A stretch of DNA of 33,129 bases from Acidobacteriota bacterium (GTDB lineage Bacteria; Acidobacteriota; Vicinamibacteria; Vicinamibacterales; UBA8438): assembly GCA_026708265.1 (NCBI GenBank), contig JAPOVI010000109.1, positions 1 to 33,129 of the forward strand, given 5' to 3'. The position numbers and the translations under genes are program-made. The notes under the pieces were generated by a model. It saw only the letters and a list, made by a program, of their open reading frames with translations, ran no database searches and was not told the DNA's origin. Of this stretch, positions 15,763 to 24,069 are shown piece by piece. The first letter of the stretch is position 1. Each line of letters opens with the position of its first letter.

Positions 15763-16754
15763 TGGCCCTCTATCTGCCCCTGGACGAGGTGACCGGCCCG
15801 TTGGCCGACGCCGATCGCGCGGCCGATTTCCTGGAACTGAATGCGTTCGTGGCAACGGATTCTTCGGTCACGACATCCGAGCTGGCGGGTACGGCTTCGG
15901 TGGGCGCAGCGGAAGATCCGGACGACGTGGACAGCGAGATGCAAGAGGGCGAAGAGGACATCGTTCGAGAGACGGTGGACCGGATCGAATCGCGTCTTTC
16001 TGCGCTGGGTGAAGCCTATCCGTTTGCACTCGATGCGAGCGGGGACGTACTGACCTGCGAGCCGGAGGAAGGGTCGTTCGGACACGCCGCCTACCTTCTG
16101 AGCCTGGTGTTGTCGAATCTCCGGGCTGCGACTCCGGTGCTCGATCACTCGGGGATTCACCCCAACGAGGATGAGGTCCCACGACTGCGAACCCACTTCC
16201 AGTGTTGCGCCACCGTGGCTCTGGCCGCGGAACTGCGGGGCGACGCTTGGTGGTTCGGGTCGCCGAGGCCGGACGGGTCGTCGTTTCTCGGCAAGCTGGA
16301 GGAGATCTGGGAGCGACTCGGCGATGGAGTCGTAAGCGCACGGATCGGCGCGCCGCAACAACCGAAGGACGATCAGGTGGACGTCTTCGCCGCTCGTACG
16401 CACGTCGATGGCCTCCCCGGGTTTCTGCTCGCCGCAGCGCAGGTTGCCACAGGCGTGAACTGGAGAGACAAGTCGCTCAAGGCGCACCTGGACGCGTTCA
16501 GGAGCCGCTGGTTCAGCACGCAGCCGACGACCAGTTTCATCCCGTACATGATCGTACCGTTCGCCACCGAGGACCGCCGGTTCATCGACGACGTTCGCGT
16601 GATGGGGAACGTGTTGCACCGGCTCCGCGTACCCCGTCGTGTAGCCGAAGCCGCGCAGTTGGCAGAGGCGGGGGTCCGGATCGAGGGCTTCGATCGCCTG
16701 CCCGAGGTCGCGCGATGGGTCGGCGACTACCGCAACCGGGCGAGAGCGGCATGA
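15762..16754 (+). CDS. putative PD-(D/E)XK-like restriction endonuclease
   Basis: 330 aa from ATG 15762; GTG 15759 is also in frame. No catalogued name recognised. The central segment DDQVDVFAARTHVDG followed by PGFLLAAAQVATGVNWRDKS (about 203-238) matches the pattern D-x-V/D-V-A...G-x-L-x-x-x-Q-x-A-T-G-x-N-W-x-x-K that I associate with PD-(D/E)XK-type endonucleases in which Gln replaces the second acid (Asp207, Gln227, then Lys237). Residues 50-75 are very acidic (EDPDDVDSEMQEGEEDIVRE), a likely disordered linker. The N-terminal 50 residues may contact ParB. Start and stop both overlap neighbours (TGATG, ATGA), so the subunits are made together. Nuclease activity is inferred. Confidence 0.55.
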   Translation: MALYLPLDEVTGPLADADRAADFLELNAFVATDSSVTTSELAGTASVGAAEDPDDVDSEMQEGEEDIVRETVDRIESRLSALGEAYPFALDASGDVLTCEPEEGSFGHAAYLLSLVLSNLRAATPVLDHSGIHPNEDEVPRLRTHFQCCATVALAAELRGDAWWFGSPRPDGSSFLGKLEEIWERLGDGVVSARIGAPQQPKDDQVDVFAARTHVDGLPGFLLAAAQVATGVNWRDKSLKAHLDAFRSRWFSTQPTTSFIPYMIVPFATEDRRFIDDVRVMGNVLHRLRVPRRVAEAAQLAEAGVRIEGFDRLPEVARWVGDYRNRARAA

Positions 16755-17839
16755 GGCACCGATTCCACTCGATCTGTCCGTACTTTGCCATGTTCCCCGA
16801 GACGTTCGTCGAGAAGCACCTCACGGCGACTCGGCACGCCGGGGTCGTCTTCGATCCTTACTGCGGGCGAGGCACCACGGTGTTCCAAGCGCTGTTGCAG
16901 GGAAGAACCGCGGCCGGGTCCGACTTGAATCCCGTGGCCGTCTGTGTCTCCGGGGCGAAGGGCGATCCGCCCTCGCTGGCGATCGCCAGGGCGCGCCTCG
17001 ACGAGCTACGGCACAGCTGCGGAGACCCGAACGACGAAGGCTGGCAGGGCGAGCTCGATCGGTTCTTCGACCTGTGCTTCCACCAAGACACGATGCTGCA
17101 GGTGCGGTACCTGCGATCCGTGCTGGACTGGCGGAACCGCAAGGACGACCGGTTCATCGCGGCCCTGTGTCTCGGTGCCCTGCACGGCGAGTCGCACAAG
17201 TCGCCGAACTGCTTCAGCAACCGGATGCCGCGAACCATCAGCACGAAGCCGGACTACTCGGTCCGCTGGTGGACGGATCGCAGCTACGCCCCGCCATCGC
17301 GGGATGTCTTCGAGATCCTGGAACGGATGCTCGAGTACCGGTTCCGGACGCGCCCCCCGGACGGGTGCGCGAGAGTCGTTCAAGCCGATTCCCGCCGGGT
17401 GGCCGCCGCGTTCCCGGCGCTCGCGGGTCGGGTTACCGACGTGATCACGTCCCCGCCGTACCTCGACACCACGAACTACCGCGAGGACCAGTGGCTGCGC
17501 CTGTGGTTTCTCGGCGGCCAGCCCATCGTCCCGCGCGGCCGGCGCGACGACCGGCACTACAACAAGGACGTCTACTGGTCCTTCATCCAGGCGTCCATGA
17601 AGGGGCTGGCCCCGCTGCTGGCGAAGCGCGCCAGGCTGGTCATTCGCATCGGCGGGCGCCGGCTGCGGAAGACGGAGCTGAAGGAAGGGCTCCTCCAAGC
17701 GCTCACCCGCGGACTGGATCGCGACGTCGAGATCATCGACGACGGAGTCACGACCGAGGTCGGCAGGACGCAGGCGAACGTGTTCCGCGGCCAGAAGGTG
17801 TCCCGCGTTCAGGAGCACGACTTCTGCTTCGCGATGTAG
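16751..17839 (+). CDS. DNA methyltransferase (N4-cytosine or N6-adenine type)
   Basis: 362 aa. Motif I FDPYCGRGTTVFQALLQGR (residues about 34-52) with the following acidic SDLNPVA binds SAM, and motif IV VITSPPYLDTTNY (about 230-242) is the catalytic SPPY form common in N4-cytosine enzymes and some N6-adenine enzymes. Between them lie about 180 residues (SHKSPNCFSNRMPRT and others) that may hold target recognition. Both motifs are complete, so it should be active. ATG 16751 overlaps the nuclease stop as ATGA. Presumably it protects host DNA from the nuclease two genes earlier in the operon. The next gene starts 2 bases after its stop. Confidence 0.82.
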   Translation: MRHRFHSICPYFAMFPETFVEKHLTATRHAGVVFDPYCGRGTTVFQALLQGRTAAGSDLNPVAVCVSGAKGDPPSLAIARARLDELRHSCGDPNDEGWQGELDRFFDLCFHQDTMLQVRYLRSVLDWRNRKDDRFIAALCLGALHGESHKSPNCFSNRMPRTISTKPDYSVRWWTDRSYAPPSRDVFEILERMLEYRFRTRPPDGCARVVQADSRRVAAAFPALAGRVTDVITSPPYLDTTNYREDQWLRLWFLGGQPIVPRGRRDDRHYNKDVYWSFIQASMKGLAPLLAKRARLVIRIGGRRLRKTELKEGLLQALTRGLDRDVEIIDDGVTTEVGRTQANVFRGQKVSRVQEHDFCFAM

Positions 17840-17841
17840 GA

Positions 17842-18525
17842 ATGCAGTTCCGCATCGCCGCACCTTCACCGACAGCCTCGCGAAGCTGACCGGCGACGAG
17901 CAGAAGGCGGTCAAGACCACCGCCTTCGACCTGCAGATGAACCCGGCGCAGCCGGGGCTGAAGCTGCACGCGCTCGACCGGGCCAGGGACAAGCACTTCT
18001 GGTCGGTCCGGGTCGGCCGCGACCTCCGGCTCATCGTGCATCGGACCGCGTCGAGCTTCCTCCTCTGCTACGTCGACCATCACGACGCCGCCTACCAGTG
18101 GGCCGAGCGGCGTCGCCTCGACCGACACCCGACCACCGGGGCGGCGCAACTCGTCGAGATCCGCGAGACGGTGCGCGAGATCCGGGTGCCACGCTACGTC
18201 GAGAGCGACGTGCCGGCCGACAGGCCTGTGGCCGCGGGTCCGGCTCCGACGTCGGCATCGGCTCCGGCTCCGGCCTCACGACCGATCTTCGGCGGCGCGT
18301 CGGACGACTACCTGCTGGGCTACGGCGTGCCGGTCGAATGGCTGAACTGAACGACGTGCGGGCGGCGACGGAAGACACGTTGCTCGACGTCGCCGATCAC
18401 CTGCCGGCCGAGGCGGCCGAGGCGCTGCTGCAGATTGCCACCGGCGGCGCGCCCGCGCACCCAACCCCGGCCCGGCGGGCGCGGACCCCTTCGCCCATCC
18501 GGACGCCCAGCGCCGCTTCCGGGTG
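17842..18525 (+). pseudogene. frame-broken N-terminal part of a RelE-like/UvrD-like helicase
   Basis: MQFRIA starts at ATG 17842. One base appears lost near 17860, after which another frame continues TFTDSLAKLTGDEQKAVKTT, then FWSVRVGRDLRLIVHRT, a RelE/ParE-like fold. This frame ends at 18348-18350 (GVPVEWLN-stop) where CTGAA is duplicated (18342-18351); without the five extra bases it reads on into DVRAATEDTLLDVADHLPAE. A third shift near 18470 joins the frame ADPFAHPDAQRRFRV that leads into the helicase. Two of the three breaks are explained by simple indels. I recall intact relatives as one protein of about 700 residues with this N-terminal domain. No slippery sequence suggests programmed shifting. 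Confidence 0.65.
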
Positions 18526-19974
18526 ATGGCAGACGTCGAAGCGCTCACCCGCGCGCTCGACTACCCGTGGGAGAAGTGGACGGTCTTCCTGCATCCGGCC
18601 CAGCGGCAGCTCGTCGAGCGGCAGTACAACGGCCCGGCGCGCGTTGCGGGGTCGGCCGGCACGGGCAAGACCATCGTCGCCCTCCACCGGGCCGTGCATC
18701 TGGCCCGGACGCACCCGGAGCGCCGCGTGCTGCTGGCGACGTTCTCGGAAGCGCTCGCGACCGCGCTGCGCACGCGCCTCGTGCGCCTGATCGGCAACGA
18801 GCCGAAGCTGGCGGAACGCCTGGAAGTGCATTCGATGCGGAGCATCGGGCGCCGGCTCTTCGCCGCCCGCGTCGGGCGCGTTGAGCTCGCGGGCGACCAT
18901 GACGTTCGCGCCCTGCTCGCGCGCGCGGCGGAGGGCGTCGAAGGACAACGGTTCACCGCCCACTTCCTCTGGACGGAGTGGAGCGAGGTGGTCGACGCCT
19001 GGCAGCTCGGAAGCTGGGAGGAGTATCGCGACGTCCAGCGCCTCGGCCGCAAGACGCGGCTGGCCGGGAAGCAGCGGGAGCTGCTCTGGTCGATCTTCTC
19101 CCGCGTCCGGTCGGAGCTCGCGGCGCGGGGGCGACTGACGGAGCCTGGGATGTTCGCGCGGCTGGCCGCTCAGGTCGCGGACGCGGGGGCTCCGCCGTTC
19201 GACCACTGCGTCGTCGACGAGGCGCAGGACGTCGGGGTGGCCGAGCTGCGCCTCCTCGCCGCCCTGGGCGGCGGGCGTCCGGAGGGCCTGTTCTTCGCCG
19301 GAGACCTCGGGCAGCGGATCTTCCAGACGCCGTTCTCCTGGCGGGCGCTGGGTGTGGACGTGCGCGGGCGGTCGCACACCCTGCGCATCAACTACCGGAC
19401 GTCGCACCAGATCCGGCGGCAGGCGGATCGGCTCCTGCCTCCGGAACTCGCCGACGTCGACGGCAATGCGGAGCAGCGTGGCGCAACGGTCTCCGTCTTC
19501 AACGGGCCGGAGCCGGAGGTCCGCATGTTCGACACGCCCGAGGCGGAGACAGCGGCGGTCGCCGCGTGGCTGCGGGCGCGCACCGCGGAGGGTTGCGCGC
19601 CGCAGGCGATCGGGGTCTTCGTCCGATCACCGGACGAGGTCGCGAGAGCGGTCGCGGCGGTCCAGGATGGCGGTCTGACGCCCGTCGAGCTCGATTCCCG
19701 GTCGGTCGTCGCGTCGGGAGCGGTGGCGGTCGGAACGATGCACCTCGCGAAGGGACTGGAATTCCGCGCCGTGGCGGTGGTGGCCTGCGACGACGAGATC
19801 CTGCCGCTCCAGTCGCGGATCGAGCGGCTGGCCGACGACGCGGACCTCGAAGAGGCCTACAGCACCGAGCGCCACCTGCTCTACGTCGCCTGCACGCGCG
19901 CCCGCGACCGGCTGCTCGTCACGGGCGTCGAGCCGGCGTCCGAGTTCCTGGACGACCTGCGCGGAGAGTCGTGA
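18526..19974 (+). CDS. UvrD/Rep-like superfamily 1 helicase domain (rest of the broken gene)
   Basis: About 482 aa from ATG 18526 (GTG 18523 also possible). SF1 motifs are complete: Walker A GSAGTGKTIVALHRAV, Walker B DHCVVDEAQDVGVAEL, motif III GDLGQRIF, motif IV LRINYRTSHQIRR, motif V GTMHLAKGLEFRAVAVV and motif VI LLYVACTRARDRLLV. The domain could hydrolyse ATP and unwind DNA if translated. It is normally the C-terminal two thirds of the protein whose N-terminal part is frame-broken just upstream, and it has no good ribosome binding site of its own. I treat it as a possibly expressed fragment. Such helicases occur in defence islands, though their exact role is not known. Confidence 0.7.
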   Translation: MADVEALTRALDYPWEKWTVFLHPAQRQLVERQYNGPARVAGSAGTGKTIVALHRAVHLARTHPERRVLLATFSEALATALRTRLVRLIGNEPKLAERLEVHSMRSIGRRLFAARVGRVELAGDHDVRALLARAAEGVEGQRFTAHFLWTEWSEVVDAWQLGSWEEYRDVQRLGRKTRLAGKQRELLWSIFSRVRSELAARGRLTEPGMFARLAAQVADAGAPPFDHCVVDEAQDVGVAELRLLAALGGGRPEGLFFAGDLGQRIFQTPFSWRALGVDVRGRSHTLRINYRTSHQIRRQADRLLPPELADVDGNAEQRGATVSVFNGPEPEVRMFDTPEAETAAVAAWLRARTAEGCAPQAIGVFVRSPDEVARAVAAVQDGGLTPVELDSRSVVASGAVAVGTMHLAKGLEFRAVAVVACDDEILPLQSRIERLADDADLEEAYSTERHLLYVACTRARDRLLVTGVEPASEFLDDLRGES

Positions 19975-20009
19975 TCCCTCAGGCGACAGCGGCGTCACCC
20001 TCGTCCGAT

Positions 20010-20050
20010 ATCGACGGCGTGACCGCTGCGATCGACGGCGTGACCCGCTG
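20010..20050. repeat. tandem 19-20-base direct repeat before the AAA ATPase gene
   Basis: ATCGACGGCGTGACCGCTG (20010-20028) is repeated as ATCGACGGCGTGACCCGCTG (20031-20050), offset by 21 bases, that is two helical turns. It lies just upstream of the -10 box at 20062 and overlaps the -35 zone, as an operator would. Confidence 0.6.
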
Positions 20051-20061
20051 CTCCCGTGAGC

Positions 20062-20067
20062 GATAAT
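20062..20067 (+). promoter_or_regulatory. -10 box, probable leaderless start of the AAA ATPase gene
   Basis: GATAAT ends 7 bases before the ATG at 20075. No Shine-Dalgarno sequence is present. Confidence 0.5.
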
Positions 20068-20074
20068 CGCCCCG

Positions 20075-21208
20075 ATGGCCACCGTCGACTGGATCACGAT
20101 CGAAGGTTTCAAGAGCATCAAGCGCATTACGCGTCTGCCACTGGCTCCGATCAGCGTCCTGATCGGACCGAACGGATCGGGCAAGTCCAGTTTCATCGGT
20201 GCGTTCTCGCTGCTGCGCGAGATCCGCAACGGACGGCTGCAGGAGTACGTCGCCAGATCCGGCGGCGCGGACCGGATGCTCCATTTCGGCACGAAAGCGA
20301 CATCCGAGTTGCAGGCGCACGTCTCGCTGGAAAACGGCGTCTACGAGTACCGGGTGACGCTGGCGCCTACGGCTGCGGACGGGCTGTCTCCGACGAGCGA
20401 GGCCTGCGTGGAGCATCGGGACGGACACCCCCTGACATCAGGCGCACATGGCTACCGAACGGAGGCCTGGATCAGCCATCGAGATCGGTACGGCCTCGAC
20501 GACGAGTCTGTTCACGCTGTCCGCGACCTTCTCGCTGGCTGGCGCGTGTACCACTTCCACGACACGAGCGCCACGTCGCCCCTCAAGAAGACGGCGGACG
20601 TGGACGACAATCGCTTCCTGCGTCACGACGGGGCCAACCTCGCCGCGTTCCTGCATCTCCTGCTTCACAGACACGCGAGCGTGTACGACCTAATCAGGCG
20701 AACCGTGCGGCTGGTCGCGCCGTTCTTCGAGGACTTCCGCCTCGAGCCTCGGGCGCTCAACGAGAACACCATTCGCCTGGAATGGCGGCATCGGACATCG
20801 GAGGCGCACTTCGATGCGGCGTCCCTTTCGGATGGCACGCTGCGATTCATCGCCCTGGCGACCCTGCTGCTCCAACCTCCGGCCCTCCGCCCGTCGGTCA
20901 TCCTCCTCGACGAGCCGGAACTGGGACTGCACCCCTATGCCATCGCGATACTGGCATCGCTCGTCAAGCAGGCCTCGGTAGACACTCAGATTGTGCTCTC
21001 GACGCAGTCGGCGCTGCTCCTCGACGAGTTTCGCCCGGAAGATGTACTCGTGGCTGACAGGGTCGACGGCGCAACCGAGCTTCGCAGGCTGGATGCCGGA
21101 CGGCTGGCCACCTGGCTGGAGAACTACAGCCTCGGCCAGCTCTGGAGGAAGAACGAGCTGGGCGGACGTCCCACCCGTGAGACCGGACCACGGAGCTCCG
21201 CTCCGTGA
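20075..21208 (+). CDS. AAA/OLD-like ATPase (defence-associated)
   Basis: 377 aa. SMC/ABC-like ATPase of the OLD/RecF type: FKSIKRI and LAPISVLIGPNGSGKSSFIG (Walker A, about 31-38), coiled or inserted middle, signature-like SLSDGTLRFIALATLLL, Walker B PSVILLDEPELGLHP, and STQSALLLDEF, where Gln takes the place of the usual switch His. Such ATPases pair with a TOPRIM or DUF4276/DUF4435 effector in phage defence. Here the next gene, overlapping by GTGA at 21205-21208, is a DUF4276 remnant with its middle deleted. The ATPase itself seems intact. Expression probably starts at a leaderless ATG. Confidence 0.82.
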   Translation: MATVDWITIEGFKSIKRITRLPLAPISVLIGPNGSGKSSFIGAFSLLREIRNGRLQEYVARSGGADRMLHFGTKATSELQAHVSLENGVYEYRVTLAPTAADGLSPTSEACVEHRDGHPLTSGAHGYRTEAWISHRDRYGLDDESVHAVRDLLAGWRVYHFHDTSATSPLKKTADVDDNRFLRHDGANLAAFLHLLLHRHASVYDLIRRTVRLVAPFFEDFRLEPRALNENTIRLEWRHRTSEAHFDAASLSDGTLRFIALATLLLQPPALRPSVILLDEPELGLHPYAIAILASLVKQASVDTQIVLSTQSALLLDEFRPEDVLVADRVDGATELRRLDAGRLATWLENYSLGQLWRKNELGGRPTRETGPRSSAP

Positions 21209-21640
21209 CGCTGATCGTCCATGTTGAGGGCCACACGGAAGAGAGCTTCGTCAACGAGGTGCTTGCTCCACACCTTGTCGGGCACGGTTTCGCGACGGTG
21301 CGCACAGGGTTCATCGGAGGCGGGCAAGGCGGCGTTCGAGGCGCTGCTGTTCAGCGACTGCGCTGCGTTCGCGGAGGCGATCGCCCGGCCGCATCTCCGC
21401 GAGGCACTCCAGGAGATTCGCGACGCTTTCGCCAACCCCGAAGAAATCGACGACTCGCCGAACTTCGCGCCCTCCAAGCGCGTCCAAGCACTCGTGGCGG
21501 GGTACCAGAAGCCGTGGATGGGAACCCTCGCGGCCCTGGCGGTTGGACTCGACGCCATGCGCGACGCATGTCCCCACTTCGGGCGTTGGCTGAATCGCCT
21601 GGAACGATCGCCCCGTGTCGCAGCGCCCGCGGCAACGTGA
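21205..21640 (+). pseudogene. DUF4276 protein with central deletion and frameshift
   Basis: GTG 21205 starts MTLIVHVEGHTEESFVNEVL then APHLVGHGFATV, a good DUF4276 N-terminus with TOPRIM-like VEG-x-x-E. Near 21310 it changes to the C-terminal half in another frame: FEALLFSDCAAFAEAIARP, then NPEEIDDSPNFAPSKRVQAL and AVGLDAMRDACPHFGRWLNRL. The expected intervening 100 or so residues are missing. The remaining pieces are well preserved, so the loss may be recent. It was the likely effector partner of the ATPase upstream. Confidence 0.7.
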
Positions 21641-21760
21641 CGGTGGAGCGGTCTCGGCCGTTCAGATCGCCGGGCGGGGCCCGACGGCAGGGAGCGCCTG
21701 GGGCAGCAGCAGTGACTGGCGACGAACTGCGAGGCGGGATCCCGACAAGGAGGCACATCG

Positions 21761-22162
21761 ATGCAGCTCGGCGCGTTCTCCATCAGCCTCGCCGTCAAGG
21801 ACCTGGAGAGGTCCAGGGCGTTCTACGAGAAGCTCGGCTTCTCGCGCACCGGCGGCGACGGGACGGGGTATCTGATCATGGTCAACGGCCCGGTGATCAT
21901 CGGGCTCTTCCAGGGGATGTTCGACCGGAACATCCTGACGTTCAATCCGGGGCTGGCACAGGACACGTCACGCGTGTCGGACTTCACCGACGTGCGGCAG
22001 ATCCGGGAATCCCTGGTAGCGGCCGGAATCGAGATGTCCACCGACACGGACCCGAAGGGTACCGGGCCGGCCCACATCGCGTTCGAGGATCCCGACGGGA
22101 ACCCGGTCCTGGTGGACCAGTTCTTCCCGAAGCCCGGCCGCGACGAGGACCAGGAGGCCTGA
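21761..22162 (+). CDS. VOC (glyoxalase/bleomycin-resistance fold) family protein
   Basis: 133 aa. The betaalphabetabetabeta pattern is clear: [20 protein letters not shown], a middle strand [10 protein letters not shown], and [20 protein letters not shown] at the end. The position of the first metal ligand holds a small residue instead of His, so a glyoxalase reaction is unlikely; substrate unknown. A perfect AAGGAGG ribosome binding site (21747-21753) lies 7 bases before the ATG. It is the first clean gene after the damaged island. Confidence 0.85.
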   Translation: MQLGAFSISLAVKDLERSRAFYEKLGFSRTGGDGTGYLIMVNGPVIIGLFQGMFDRNILTFNPGLAQDTSRVSDFTDVRQIRESLVAAGIEMSTDTDPKGTGPAHIAFEDPDGNPVLVDQFFPKPGRDEDQEA

Positions 22163-22255
22163 CCTGGGTCGCCGCTCGAGGATCGTCGCGACACCGCACC
22201 GCGACCCGGCCCGCGCCGGCACGGCGGACGGGCCGAGCCGGCACCGGGGGACGGA

Positions 22256-22277
22256 CCCGGGGGCGTCACGCCCCGGG
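22256..22277. terminator. GC-rich hairpin after the VOC gene
   Basis: CCCGGGGGCG and CGCCCCGGG pair around TCA with one bulged G. It lies between the VOC gene and the tRNA and has no T-run, so it may act as a weak terminator. Confidence 0.35.
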
Positions 22278-22325
22278 CGACTGCGACGGCCGCTCGGGTA
22301 TGCTAGGCAGCCTGAAGGTCAGCGT

Positions 22326-22402
22326 GCGCCCGTAGCTCAGGTGGATAGAGCATCGGTCTTCTAAACCGAGGGTCGCTGGTTCGAATCCAGCCGGGCGTGC
22401 CA
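22326..22402 (+). tRNA. tRNA-Arg (anticodon TCT)
   Basis: Complete 77-base cloverleaf including encoded CCA. D arm TAGCTCAGGTGGATAGAGCA, anticodon stem TCGGT/ACCGA with loop CTTCTAA (anticodon TCT), T arm GCTGG TTCGAAT CCAGC. The acceptor pair 1-72 is G-T instead of G-C. It decodes AGA and AGG, rare codons in this GC-rich genome. Confidence 0.95.
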
Positions 22403-22425
22403 TTCGTTTCTCGCGGGAGGGCGCG

Positions 22426-22845
22426 ATGAGCACGCGGATTCTCCTGATCGCCAGCGGCCTCTTCATGCTCGCCCTGGGCCTCGCGGCGTCGTTCTTCCCC
22501 CAGGAAGTGCTGTTCTACACGGGGATGCAGCCGACCCACCTCGGCATCCTGCTGGTCCAGACGGCCGGCGCCCTCTACGCGGGGTTCGGGGTCGTCAACT
22601 GGGCGGCGCGCGGGAACCTGCTGGGCTGGGACTACAACCGGCCCCTCGCCCTCGGCAACTTCCTGCACTTCACGATGATGACCGTCGCCCTCGTGAAGGC
22701 GCTCGTCGCCGGCTCGCTGAATCCGACCGTGGCGGCCTTCGGCCTGCCCCACCTGCTGTTCGCCGCCTCGTTCGGACGCGCGCTGGTCGCCCGCTCCGCG
22801 CCGGCACCACCCCGCCGGCAGACCTGGGGCGGGGCGGGGGCGTGA
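22426..22845 (+). CDS. small four-helix membrane protein, unknown function
   Basis: 139 aa with four hydrophobic segments: ILLIASGLFMLALGLAASFF, GILLVQTAGALYAGFGVVNW, the segment after YNRPLALGNFLHF, and TVAAFGLPHLLFAASFGRAL. The motif NRPLALGN and the overall form recall small uncharacterised inner-membrane proteins found in several phyla. The ATG has a GGGAGGG purine stretch upstream. It starts 23 bases after the tRNA, on the same strand, and converges on the gene ending at 23032. The 186 bases between hold GC-rich sequence without a recognised gene. Confidence 0.7.
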   Translation: MSTRILLIASGLFMLALGLAASFFPQEVLFYTGMQPTHLGILLVQTAGALYAGFGVVNWAARGNLLGWDYNRPLALGNFLHFTMMTVALVKALVAGSLNPTVAAFGLPHLLFAASFGRALVARSAPAPPRRQTWGGAGA

Positions 22846-23031
22846 CCCTGCGGGGATGACGCGGCGACGGGCCGCGCGGGCGGGGCTGCGGCGCCCGGCC
22901 GCCCAGGCTGCGGCGAAGGGCCGCGGGCGGAACAGCGGCGAAGGCACGCGGGGACGCGGCAGCGGCGCCCGGCGGCGCGAAGACAGGGCGACCGGCCGCA
23001 GCGCTGGCCACGGCCGGTCCGGGGCGCGAGC

Positions 23032-24015
23032 CTACTGCTCCTGCTGCTCGTTCGCCCGCGCTCCCCGGAGGATGTTCTCCACCGAGTAGTTCCCCTCGTG
23101 GCAGGCGTACTCGAAGATCTCGCCATCGATGCGGGTCATCGGGATCGCCGCCGTCCAGGGCGCGGTGTAGTTGGCCGCATCCTCGATGGTGTAGCGGTAG
23201 TCGATCGTGTCCGGGCCGACGCGCGTGAAGCGCTCGACCAGGCGCATCTGGTCGCTCCCGCCGAAGACCGTCACCCCGCGTGTGTTCACGCGGTCGGTGA
23301 AGTTGGTGGTCTCGACGACGAGCGTGTCGCCCTCCCAGCGCCCGCGCGAGTCGCCCAGCCACTGGCGCACCGCGGACGACGGATGGGGACGCCCGTCGAG
23401 CGGGATGATCCGCACGTCGTGGATCATCTCGACGAGCATCACCACGTAGTCCGGCGTCTGCAGGATGCGGTAGTTGTGGTTGTAGAACCCGGGCGACATG
23501 GCGCCGGGCATCCCGCGCGTGATGCAGCGGTCGAAGAGCGACAGCTCCTCCCAGCTCGCGGCGTCGCCGGTGACGGCGGGCAGGGTCGCGAAGTTGGCGA
23601 GCGCCGCGGTCCGTTCCGCGGCCTCCGGCGTCAGCGGCGGCAGCTTCCCGTCGCGCGGATCGATGATGAGCGACGTCCGGTTGGTGTCCTGGCCGTACTC
23701 GAACCAGAACTCGTTGTAGAAGCCCGGGTCCCCCTCGCGGGGCGTGAAGAGGAAGTCGGAGTTCGCCTGGAAGCGCGCCGCGACCTCCTCGTCGCTCAGC
23801 TCCTCCCGCTCGGCCAGGTCGTCCGGGCGCTCGAGCGGGACGACGGTGTTGTTGTTCCAGAGGCCCTGCAGGTTCGGGTGGCCCCACGGGGTGCGGGCCG
23901 GCACCTCATCGGTTGCAGCGCGGATCTGGCCCGCCGCCGGAACCGCGGCCAGCGCCACGACCGCGGCGACCGCCGCCGTGCATCCGATCATCCCTCGACG
24001 ACTCCGTTGACGCAT
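23032..24015 (-). CDS. secreted protein of the 'PWGHPNLQGLW' family
   Basis: 327 aa. Signal peptide at 1-30 (MIGCTAAVAAVVALAAVPAAG, then Q). The mature part starts with TPWGHPNLQGLWNNNTVVPL, a hallmark of a large family of exported proteins abundant in Acidobacteriota and some Proteobacteria. Further conserved parts: DRCITRGMPGAM, YNHNYRILQTPDYVVMLVEM, GDSRGRWEGDTLVVETTNF and the end CHEGNYSVENILRGAR. No enzyme function is established. Two Cys (DRC, YACHEG) may pair. GGGAGG precedes the ATG. It is the last gene of the minus-strand cluster, 54 bases after the ankyrin gene. Confidence 0.85.
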   Translation of the reverse strand: MRQRSRRGMIGCTAAVAAVVALAAVPAAGQIRAATDEVPARTPWGHPNLQGLWNNNTVVPLERPDDLAEREELSDEEVAARFQANSDFLFTPREGDPGFYNEFWFEYGQDTNRTSLIIDPRDGKLPPLTPEAAERTAALANFATLPAVTGDAASWEELSLFDRCITRGMPGAMSPGFYNHNYRILQTPDYVVMLVEMIHDVRIIPLDGRPHPSSAVRQWLGDSRGRWEGDTLVVETTNFTDRVNTRGVTVFGGSDQMRLVERFTRVGPDTIDYRYTIEDAANYTAPWTAAIPMTRIDGEIFEYACHEGNYSVENILRGARANEQQEQ

Positions 24016-24069
24016 CGTTCCAACCTCCCGCCGGCCCCTCCCGGGCGCCGGCCGCTTCGTGCCAACTCT

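Noticed and set aside
18342-18351. Programmed frameshift in the RelE/UvrD gene
   Set aside because: There are three separate breaks and no slippery heptamer; a 5-base duplication explains one and a lost base another.
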